Source of the DNA: Iris pallida | Taxonomy: Eukaryota > Streptophyta > Magnoliopsida > Asparagales > Iridaceae | Length of the DNA: 64,000 nt | NCBI GenBank assembly: GCA_029216955.1 | Contig: JANAVB010016200.1 | Location: 2,693,839-2,757,838 of the forward strand | Direction of reading: 5' to 3' | In this document: piece after piece, positions 54,554-64,000 of the stretch | Layout: the number at the start of each line of letters is the position of its first letter | How positions within the stretch are numbered: the stretch's first letter is position 1 | Position numbers and translations under genes: made by a program | Notes under the pieces: generated by a model | Told to the model about the DNA's origin: nothing | Seen by the model: the letters and a program-made list of their open reading frames with translations, nothing else | Database searches by the model: none

Positions 54554-57500
54554 ATGGAAAACATTAATGCTTCGCTCCTCCAATCGGACTTCTGCAAGTT
54601 GGAAAAGTTCGATGGAGAGCATTATCAAGTCTGGAAGAGAAATGTTTACCTAACTCTTCAACTAAAAGACGTTGATCATGTTCTGTTGGAGGAAGAACCC
54701 TCTGTTCCAGACACTGGATCTACTGTCGCAATCAACGCGGCTACCAAACTCCAGGCCAAATGGAGAAGGAAAAATAGCATCTGCAGGCTTCTCATCCTGA
54801 ATGCTATGGAGGACTCCCTGGCAGAATCCTACTCGAAGAAGGAACTTGCCAGAGACATATGGGAGTCTGTGGAAAAACTGTATGAAGAAGACAAGAACAG
54901 GAGCAAAATGTTTGCGGTTGAAAAATATCACAAATTGCTCTTTGAGGACGAGAAGTCCATGTTGCCACATGTGAAGGAATTTCTGAAGCTACGTCAGAAA
55001 CTGGAAGCCGAAGAGATGTCCCTTCCCGACAAATTTGTCGTTGGAGGGATCGTCTCAAAACTTCCTGCTGGATGGAGTACCTTCTATGCAAGGATGCACA
55101 GAAAGAAGCTCGACATTAGCTTGGGAGATCTACTTCAAGAGATCCATGTTGAGGACGAGATGCGTTCCCAACAGAAGGTGGACACTCTGTCCAAACAGTT
55201 GGCTAAAACCAATCTAGTGCAGACAAGAGATCCCAAGGGGAAGCAGGCGGCTTCTCATCCCAAGAAGAAGGACTTCACTAATCTAAAAGTGAAGGGTCCT
55301 TCATTCAAGCAACAGAAGACTAAGTCCCACGTGACTTATTACAATTGTGGCAAGAAAGGCCACTACAAGAGTGAATGCAGATCCAAGCCTAAACAATCAG
55401 AGAAAGCTGAGTCTAATAAGGTTTCATTGGTTTCTAACATTGTTGCTATGATCGCACAGGTCACAACTGTTGGGGTTGACTCTGACTGGTGGATAGACAC
55501 TGGTACGACTTGTCATGTCTGTTCTGGCAAGGAATGGTTCGTCACGTACCAGCCGATATCTGACAAGGTTGTCATGGCGAACCAGGCCCAAGCTGAAGTT
55601 CTGGGGATCGGGACTGTGGAGCTGAAACTCACTTCTGGGAACACTCTGACGCTTCAAGGTGTGAAGCATGTTCCGGCGATTGCCAAGAACCTGATCTCTG
55701 GGAGCCTGCTCTGCAACGCAGGCTTGAGGATGGACATCAATGCTGGTCAGATGGTGATGTCCAAGAAGGGAACATACTTCGGGAAGGCTTATCAAACCGA
55801 AGGAATGTTTAAAATTCAGCTTGTCAACCAGTTTGATGACATTAATGCAGTTGCATTTTCTGATTGTTCTCTTGAGTTGTGGCATAATAGACTAGGACAT
55901 GTTCATTGTAAAAGAATTAACAAAATGTCTAGTCTAGGACTTATCTCCAAATGTGGGGTAAGGTGGAGAAGTGTGAAGTGTGTGCTCAGACGAAGATCAC
56001 AAGGAAACCCTTTCATCGGGTCAATCGAAGCACAGATCTTCTGGAGTTGGTGCACTCCGATATCTGTGACTTCAAACATTTCTCCACGAAGGCCGGGATG
56101 AAGTATTTCATAACCTTCATCGACGACTTCTCAAAATATGCATTCGTCTACTTGCTCAAGTCTAAAGATGAAGCTTTCGAGAAGTTCAGAGAGTTCAGGG
56201 CCGAAGCTGAACGGCAGACTGGACAACAACTCAAGAGGTTGAGAAGTGATCGAGGTGGGGAGTACAGGTCTCATGAATTCGCATCATTCTGCAAAGAACA
56301 TGGAATCATATGCGAGACTACTGCTCCATATTCTCCTCAATCCAATGGAGTAGCGGAGAGGAAGAACAGAACGTTGACAGAAATGATGAACTCAATGCTG
56401 CTAACCGCGGGTCTTTCTAAATGCTACTGGGGAGAAGCTGCATTGACGGCCACTTTTATTCTAAATAGAGTACCGTATGCAACTTCAGACGTAACTCCTC
56501 ATGAACTCTGGTTCAAAGTCAGACCAAACTTGAATGTCATTCGAGTGTGGGGGTGTCTGGCGTATGTGAAGCTCCCAGATCTGAAGATTCAGAAGCTAGG
56601 GACAAGGACTACGAAGGCGATCTTCTTGGGGTATGCCGAGAAGAGTGATGCTCGGAGATTTCTGGATATTGAGTCAAATCATATCATCGAATCTCGCGAT
56701 GCTGAATACTTTGAAGACAAGTTTGCAAAAGACAAAAACATTGTTCTTTCGGACATTCCGGAAAATGATGTAGGTGCAAATGAGACTGAAATCTCATATG
56801 AGCCAGTAGTCCAAGAAGAAGCTGTTGTTGATGAAACAATTATTGTACCAGAACTCGCAGAGCCGTCAGCCAAGCGAGCGAGGCGACCGAAAGACTTCGG
56901 AGATGACTTTGTCACCTATCATGTGAAAGCAGATCCGCTTACCTATGATGAGGCGATGAAGACCAGAGATGCTATCTTCTGGAAGGAGGCAGTGAATGAC
57001 GAGTTTGACTCTATCACCTCCAATAACACATGGGTGTTGGTAGATCTACCTGAAGGAGAAAAGCCCATCGGATGTAAATGGATCTTCAAGAAGAAGATGA
57101 AGGCAGATGGAACTATTGACAAGTTCAAGGCCAGGCTGGTAGCCAAGGGCTTTTCTCAGAAACAGGGGATAGACTACTTTGACACGTACGCTCCAGTAGC
57201 TCGGATGACCACCATCAGGATGTTAATCGCTCTTGCAGCTATACATAAGTTGGTGATACATCAGATGGATGTAAAGACAACATTCCTGAATGGGGAGCTG
57301 ACCGAAGAGATTTACATGCAACAGCCAGATGGATTTGTCGTCAAAGGTCTTGAAGACAGAGTCTGCAAGTTGGTGAAATCCTTTTATGGTTTGAAGCAAG
57401 CTCCCAAGATGTGGCATGAGAAGTTTGACAAAGTTATTAGGTCAAACGGCTACAGAGTCAGCGAGACGGACAAATGTGTTTACACAAAGTTCGCTGATGG

Positions 57501-58468
57501 AAGAGGAGTCATCGTTTGTCTGTACGTGGACGACATGCTAATCCTAGGCACGGACATAGGCTGTGTCACATAGACAAAGAAGTTCCTCTCAACCAAGTTC
57601 AGTATGAAGGACTTGGGGGATGCAGATGTCATCTTGGGCATAAAGATCATCCGGACAGACACTGGAGTAGCGCTGTCACAATCTCACTACATTGAGAAGA
57701 TGCTCACACGCTATGGGTATAAGGATCTTCCAGGGATCGATACGCCATACAGGTGTGATCAGAAGCTGAAGCCAAACTCGAGGGAAAGCGTCAGGCAGCT
57801 GGAGTATTCTAGCATTATCGGAAGTTTAATGTACGCAACCACTGCCACAAGGCCTGACATAGCTTTCGCCGTGGGAATGCTGAGTCGGTTCACAAGCAAC
57901 CCAGGGGTTGAGCACTGGAAAGCTGTGAAGCGGGTGATGAGATATCTCAAGAAGACTCAGACATATGCACTGCACTACAACGGGTATCCGACAGTAGTGG
58001 AAGGCTTCAGTGATGCTAGCTGGTGTTCAGAGGTGGAAAGCGAGAGATCCACAGGTGGATATGTCTTTTCCTTGGGTGGAGCTGCTATATCGTGGAAGTC
58101 GAAGAAGCAGACTATACTCTCTCGTTCCTCCATGGAATCTGAATTCTATGCACTTGAAACTGCAGCAGATGAAGCAGAATGGCTTCGGGAGCTCATGTAT
58201 GATCTTCCAGTGGTTGGGGCTCAGATACCGGCGATACCGATACTGTGACAACCAGGCGCCTGCGGCGGTAGCATCAAATGACCTCTTCAACGGGAAGAAG
58301 AGGACTGTGCGGTTGAAGCACAGGGCAGTACACGATCTTATCAAAAGAGGTGTAATTGCAGTGGTTGATGTTCGGAGTCAGGAGAACCTGGCAGATCCGT
58401 TCACAAAGGGCCTCAAGCGCCAGTTGGTCGATGACACAGCTTGTAAAATGGGCTTGAAGGCATTCTGA
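54554..58468 (+). pseudogene. gag-pol: Copia C1 gag-pol (broken)
   Basis: Order: gag (KFDGEHYQVWKRNVYLTL), zinc knuckle, protease, integrase (LWHNRLGH; core D, D, E in HSDICD, SDRGGEY, GVAERKNR), RT (MDVKTTFLNGEL, CLYVDDML), RNase H (FSDASWCSE, SRSSMESEFYAL, QENLADPFTKGL). Integrase before RT makes it Ty1/copia. Lesions: the knuckle's first Cys is Tyr (YYNCGKKGHYKSEC), the protease is DTGT instead of DTGA, a 1-base deletion near 55955, a TAG at 57571-57573 shared with C2, and a frameshift near 58240. Confidence 0.93.
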
Positions 58469-59534
58469 TAGTGTGTCTTTGTAATCCTACCATAAAGTTT
58501 TATGCTATTAGTTCAAAGAGAAATCTACTAGGCATCTAACTTTTGGTTCAAAGGAGGATCACTGACTGGGAAACTATCAGGTAACAGTGGGTACTTGTTC
58601 TCTGGAACATGGAAGGGATACGGACCCATAACCACTGTTGTCTACTATGTATTTTCTGTGGAAAAAACAGATCCGGTGGAAGGTTGGCTTAAACGCCTTA
58701 ATGAGTTCTCAGGCAGAGTGAATGCCTGGTGTGCTTTACAGGAAGCACGGTAGCACTACAAGGAGTGAAACTCCATGCTACAGTGGGGTGACTCCACCAT
58801 GAGGTTCCCAGGTAGGGGTAATGCCTCGGCCTTGCAAGCCAAGTCACAGCGGCGTAGCACCGCAAATAGGCAGGTAGCCTAATGCTGTATGACGTAATTA
58901 AAGAGTTGTAGACAGCACTACAAAGGGGAGGATGGCCCCATGTTACAGTGGCACGACACCACGATGAGGTACCCAGGTAGGAGTAATGCCTCGGCATTGC
59001 AAGTCATGTAGTTGCGGCGTAACACCGCAAGGAAGCCTTAGGCTTCATGCTGAGTAGATTGGCACTACAAAGAGGCTGAGACCTCATGCTACAGTAGTAT
59101 GACACTACGATGAGGTTCCCAGGTAGGGGTAATGCCTCGGCTTCAGGACATGTCATAGCGGCGTAGCACCGCAAGGAAGCGCAAGGCTTCATGCCATATC
59201 TCTTTAATAAAGAACTCACCTATAGTGTATGGAAAGAGATATCAGGCCGTCTCTTGAGGGTAAACTTGTAGACGCCCAAAATTATACACTGAAACCAGGC
59301 TGGCACAGGGCCTTTAATGTGCAGCCAGAAGCACACGTAAGTACATTTTGTGAGTGGAAAGAATTATAATTGTGGTGCAGAATTCAAGGCGTAGTCCATT
59401 CTTGTATCACATTGTTATTTAACCCATGCGGAAAGATTCAAGTCGTCAGCGACATCTATCCTAATGCAAAATGGACAGTTACTGTGGGGAACGCTCAACC
59501 CTGGACACATATATATGTTGTGATATGTGGGAGA
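58469..59534 (+). repeat. C1 3' untranslated region with three ~115-bp repeats and PPT
   Basis: Units at about 58745-58866, 58914-59033 and 59062-59175 share GCACTACAA, CATGCTACAGTG, ATGAGGTTCCCAGGTAGG, AATGCCTCGGC and AGCGGCGTAGCACCGCAA. The region ends with the tract ATGTGGGAGAT directly before the second LTR. The same units occur on the minus strand at 47761-48540. Confidence 0.85.
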
Positions 59535-60727
59535 TTGTTGGTGCTTTCTTTACATGGAGAGAGCTAGCTCTCAACATGCCTTGTAAAATTTTAGTCCCAC
59601 ATCGGAAATGCACCATGAGTTATCTCAACATATATACTTGGGTCTGTTGTTGAGAGATGCACATGAGGTGGTGACCCTAAGGAGGGAACCATGTGGGTGA
59701 TTTTACTAGGAGGTAAGAATAAGGCTCCAAGGATTAAGCATTAATGCTTTTGTCATTCTCTTGGATTAATTCCATTTGGAGCTAAGTCCCAAAGGGGCTT
59801 AGCGACTCGGACTCGGACTCGGACTCGGACTCGGACTCGGGCTCATGGGCTCATGAGGCGTAATATGGTGTTTTGTTGGCGCACTTTGCACTTAGCACGT
59901 CAACAGTCATGCGGCCATGCGGTCCATGCGGCCATGCGGTCCATGCGGCACATGCGGTTCATGCGGCTCATGCAGCTCATGCGGCACATGCGGTACATGC
60001 GGCTCATGCGGTCCATGCGGCTCATATGGTCCATACGGCTCATGCGGCTCATGTGATCCATGCGGCCATGAGGCTCATGCGGCCAGGCTGCTGCTGCTGC
60101 CGCATGGAGGGTTCCGCTGACTGTGCAGACTACAAGTCAGTTATGGAAAGACTGATTCAATGCGATTAATTCAGATCCTATCTTTGTGGGATTTGAATTA
60201 ATTTCGTTGCTATCTTTGTGGGATTTGAATTAATCTCGTTGCTATCTTTTTGGGATTTGATTCAATCTTTCCATAACTGAAGAGGCGGCTAGGGTTTCCA
60301 CCCTCTCTATATATACTCTCTTCTTGCCTCCTTTGTGGCTACTACGAAAATTATAAGTCAGAAAAGGAGAAAGAGAGAGAGAGCTGCTGCCGCCATTGCA
60401 AGTCCATCCGAGGAGTCAGAACAGAGGTGACTTCGAGCGTTCCATAAGTTCTTCAAACTTGCTGGTTCCTGGAAGCAGTTCGTGTGGGGCGAATCTTGCT
60501 TTGAGCAACGGTGTTTTGACATCCCAGCAACTGTTCTTCATCTAATCTTTCTCTAGATTTTTGTACCTCGTTCTGTCCCAATTGCAACACGTTTGCAAGG
60601 AAGAACGAGAGATCTTCTCTTCTCTATTTTCCTCCTCCATATTGTAATCGGGTTATTTGGTTTCTGTATCATCGTAGATCTCTGTTGCATCTGTTTTACC
60701 ATCTTTGATCAAGCCCCGGGACTAACA
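59535..60727 (+). mobile_element. Copia array: second (shared) LTR
   Basis: It serves both as the 3' LTR of C1 and as the 5' LTR of C2. It is almost the same as the first LTR outside two expansions: GGACTC units (59804-59842) and the CATGCGG array (59905-60105). TATA at 60308-60315. The right end is provisional (CTAACA, 60727). Confidence 0.85.
59905..60105 (+). repeat. CATGCGGYN short tandem array in the copia LTR
   Basis: About 20 units of 9-10 bp (CATGCGGCT, CATGCGGTC, CATGCGGCA and variants) stand in tandem upstream of the TATA box. The first LTR has only about five of them (53838-53885). Translations such as HAAHAV or SCGTCG are artefacts of the repeat. Confidence 0.9.
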
Positions 60728-60750
60728 ATCTCAAAGCAAGATCCGTGTAG

Positions 60751-63700
60751 ATGGAAAACATTAATGCTTCGCTCCTCCAATCGGACTTCTGCAAGTTGGA
60801 AAAGTTCGATGGAGAGCATTATCAAGTCTGGAAGAGAAATGTTTACCTAACTCTTCAACTAAAAGACGTTGATCATGTTCTGTTGGAGGAAGAACCCTCT
60901 GTTCCAGACACTGGATCTACTGTCGCAATCAACGCGGCTACCAAACTCCAGGCCAAATGGAGAAGGAAAAATAGCATCTGCAGGCTTCTCATCCTGAATG
61001 CTATGGAGGACTCCCTGGCAGAATCCTACTCGAAGAAGGAACTTGCCAGAGACATATGGGAGTCTGTGGAAAAACTGTATGAAGAAGACAAGAACAGGAG
61101 CAAAATGTTTGTGGTTGAAAAATATCACAAATTGCTCTTTGAGGACGAGAAGTCCATGTTGCCACAGGTGAAGGAATTTCTGAAGCTACGTCAGAAACTG
61201 GAAGACGAAGAGATGCCCCTTCCCGACAAATTTGTCGTTGGAGGGATCGTCTCAAAACTTCCTGCTGGATGGAGTACCTTCTATGCAAGGATGCACAGAA
61301 AGAAGCTAGATATTAGCTTGGGAGATCTACTTCAAGAGATCCATGTTGAGGACGAGATGCGTTCCCAACAGAAGGTGGACACTCTGTCCAAACAGTTGGC
61401 TAAAGTCAATCTAGTGCAGACAAGAGATCCCAAGGGGAAGCAGGCGGCTTCTCATCCCAGGAAGAAGGACTTCACTAATCTAAAAGTGAAGGGTCCTTCA
61501 TTCAAGCAACAGAAGACTAAGTCCCACGTGACTTGTTACAATTGTGGCAAGAAAGGCCACTACAAGAGTGAATGCAGATCCAAGCCTAAACAATCAGAGA
61601 AAGGTGAGCCTAATAAGGTTTCATTGGTTTCTAACATTGTTGCTATGATCGCACAGGTCACAACTGTGGGGGTTGACTCTGACTGGTGGATAGACACTGG
61701 TGCGACTTGCCATGTCTGTTCTGGCAAGGAATGGTTCGTCACGTACCAGCCGATATCTGACAAGGTTGTCATGGCGAACCAGGCCCAAGCTGAAGTTCTG
61801 GGGATCGGGACTGTGGAGCTGAAACTCACTTCTGGGAACACTCTGACGCTTCAAGGTGTGAAGCATGTTCCGGCGATTGCCAAGAACCTGATATCTGGGA
61901 GCCTGCTCTGCAACACAGGCTTGAGGATGGACATCAATGCTGGTCAGATGGTGATGTCCAAGAAGGGAACATACTTCGGGAAGGCTTATCAAACCAAAGG
62001 AATGTTTAAAATTCAGCTTGTCAACCAGTTTGATGACATTAATGCAGTTGCATTTTCTGATTATTCTCTTGAGTTGTGGCATAATAGACTAGGACATGTT
62101 CATTGTAAAAGAATTAACAAAATGTCTAGTCTAGGACTTATCTCCAAATATGGGGGTAAGGTGGAGAAGTGTGAAGTGTGTGCTCAGACGAAGATCACAA
62201 GGAAACCCTTTCATCGGGTCAATCGAAGCACATATCTTCTGGAGTTGGTGCACTCCGATATCTGTGACTTCAAACATTTCTCCACGAAGGCCGGGATGAA
62301 GTATTTCATAACCTTCATCGACGACTTCTCAAAATATGCGTTCGTCTACTTGCTCAAGTCTAAAGATGAAGCTTTCGAGAAGTTCAGAGAGTTCAGGGCC
62401 GAAGCTGAACGGCAGACTGGACAACAACTCAAGAGGTTGAGAAGTGATCGAGGTGGGGAGTACAGGTCTCATGAATTGGCATCATTCTGCAAAGAACATG
62501 GAATCATATGCGAGACTACTGCTCCATATTCTCCTCAATCCAATGGAGTAGCGGAGAGGAAGAACAGAACGTTGACAGAAATGATGAACTCAATGCTGCT
62601 AACCGCGGGTCTTTCTAAATGCTACTGGGGAGAAGCTGCATTGACGGCCACTTTTATTCTAAGTAGAGTGCCGTATGCAACTTCAGACGTAACTCCTCAT
62701 GAACTCTGGTTCAAAGTCAGACCAAACTTGAATGTCATTCGAGTGTGGGGGTGTCTGGCGTATGTGAAGCTCCCAGATCTGAAAATTCAGAAGCTAGGGA
62801 CAAGGACTACGAAGGCGATCTTCTTGGGGTATGCCGAGAAGAGTGATGCTCGAAGATTTCTGGATATTGAGTCAAATTATATCATCGAATCTCGCGATGC
62901 TGAATACTTTGAAGACAAGTTTGCAAAAGACAAAAACATTGTTCTTTCGGACATTCCGAAAAATGATGTAGGTGCAAATAAGACTGAAATCTCATATGAG
63001 CCAGTAGTCCAAGAAGAAGCTGTTGTTGATGAAACAACTCTTGTACCAGAACTCGCAGAGCCGTCAGCCAAGCGAGCGAGGACACCGAAAGACTTCGGAG
63101 ATGACTTTGTCACCTATCATGTGGAAGCAGATCCGCTTACCTATGATGAGGCGATGAAGACCAGAGATGCTATCTTCTGGAAGGAGGCAGTGAATGACGA
63201 GTTTGACTCTATCACCTCCAATAACACATGGGTGTTGGTAGATCTACCTGAAGGAGAAAAGCCCATCGGATGTAAATGGATCTTCAAGAAGAAGATGAAG
63301 GCAGATGGAACTATTGACAAGTTCAAGGCCAGGCTGGTAGCCAAGGGCTTTTCTCAGAAACAGGGGATAGACTACTTTGACACGTACGCTCCAGTAGCTC
63401 GGATGACCACCATCAGGATGTTAATCGCTCTTGCAGCTATACATAAGTTGGTGATACATCAGATGGATGTAAAGACAGCATTCCTGAATGGGGAGCTGAC
63501 CGAAGAGATTTACATGCAACAGCCAGATGGATTTGTCGTCAAAGGTCTTGAAGACAAAGTCTGCAAGTTGGTGAAATCATTGTATGGTTTGAAGCAAGCT
63601 CCCAAGATGTGGCATGAGAAGTTTGACAAAGTTATTAGGTCAAACGGCTACAGAGTCAGCGAGACGGACAAATGTGTTTACACAAAGTTCGCTGATGGAA

Positions 63701-64000
63701 GAGGAGTCATCGTTTGTCTGTACGTGGACGACATGCTAATCCTAGGCACGGACATAGGCTGTGTCACATAGACAAAGAAGTTCCTCTCAACCAATTTCAG
63801 TATGAAGGACTTGGGGATGCAGATGTCATCTTGGGCATAAAGATCATCCGGACAGACACTGGAGTAGCGCTGTCACAATCTCACTACATTGAGAAGATGC
63901 TCACACGCTATGGGCATAAGGATCTTCCAGGGATCGATACGCCATACAGGTGTGATCAGAAGCTGAAGCCAAACTCGAGGGAAAGCGTCAGGCAGCTGGA
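60751..64000 (+). pseudogene. gag-pol: Copia C2 gag-pol (runs off the window)
   Basis: Open for 1,006 codons to the TAG at 63769-63771. Approximate residues: gag 1-210, knuckle CYNCGKKGHYKSEC ~260 (all four ligands kept), protease DTGATCHVC ~315, pre-integrase LWHNRLGH ~441, integrase D/D/E ~502/565/600, RT with CLYVDDML ~991. The TAG interrupts RT just after YVDD, exactly as in C1. A missing G near 63815 (TTGGGGATG against TTGGGGGATG in C1) adds a frameshift. RNase H and the 3' LTR lie beyond the window. Confidence 0.93.

Noticed and set aside
55424..55885. Antisense 153-codon frame (also 61621-62082) in copia gag-pol
   Set aside because: It is a shadow of the protease/integrase coding strand, and both copies simply reflect the sense-strand duplication.
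57571..57573. Programmed read-through at the shared copia TAG
   Set aside because: The bases after the stop (ACA AAG) do not match known read-through contexts, and C2 has a further frameshift just downstream.
59853..60169. His/Ala- or Cys/Gly-rich frames in the copia LTR
   Set aside because: Artefacts of the 9-bp CATGCGG tandem array.

Overview
The window is repeat-dense nuclear DNA of a flowering plant. It holds plant-type LTR retrotransposons of both the Ty3/gypsy and Ty1/copia superfamilies, a miniature LTR element (TRIM), a MITE-like repeat, a nuclear-type tRNA-Leu(CAA) gene and long (TA)n tracts. I found no clearly intact host protein gene. The only host-like coding traces are a degraded DCD-like fragment beside the tRNA and one possible exon split by the TRIM.

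Layout. 1-2442 holds old fragments: a minus-strand copia LTR, a gypsy LTR (1013-1892) and a MITE-like repeat. 2438-38191 is one Ty3/gypsy element of Tat-like type ('F', plus strand, target duplication ATGAC). It is interrupted inside its reverse transcriptase by a second, related gypsy element ('R', 9851-27679, minus strand, target duplication TATTC). Each is about 17.9 kb long. 38192-53490 holds a copia gag/protease remnant, a 4.6 kb TCGA-rich non-coding block, (TA)n tracts, a truncated minus-strand copia element, tRNA-Leu, the DCD-like fragment and the TRIM (51953-52817, target duplication GTTTG). 53491-64000 is a head-to-tail copia array, LTR-internal-LTR-internal, running off the end of the window.

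How the parts work together. F and R share one plan: gag, a CHHC finger, protease, a linker of short peptide repeats, RT, RNase H, integrase, and then a spliced accessory gene on the opposite strand between integrase and the 3' LTR. That gene has its own TATA box, a 112-nt first exon ending in phase 1, a large second exon resembling plant mobile domain (PMD) proteins, and a coiled-coil 3' exon. It is fully open in R (1,439 codons when spliced by eye) and frameshifted in F. The gag-pol of both elements is broken.

The most interesting signal is an element-specific short word, often in dyad form, placed at the same three sites in both elements: the LTR, the gag coding repeats and the first intron of the antisense gene. 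The word is ATGCGGC/GCCGCAT in F and CACGCAG/CTGCGTG (with AGCGTGAC) in R. The unrelated copia LTRs at the right end carry F's word in an expanded array. My inference is a cis-recognition system in which an element-encoded factor marks its own DNA or RNA, comparable in logic to VANC proteins and their dispersed motifs in VANDAL transposons. All splice sites, families and homologies here were read by eye without database searches.
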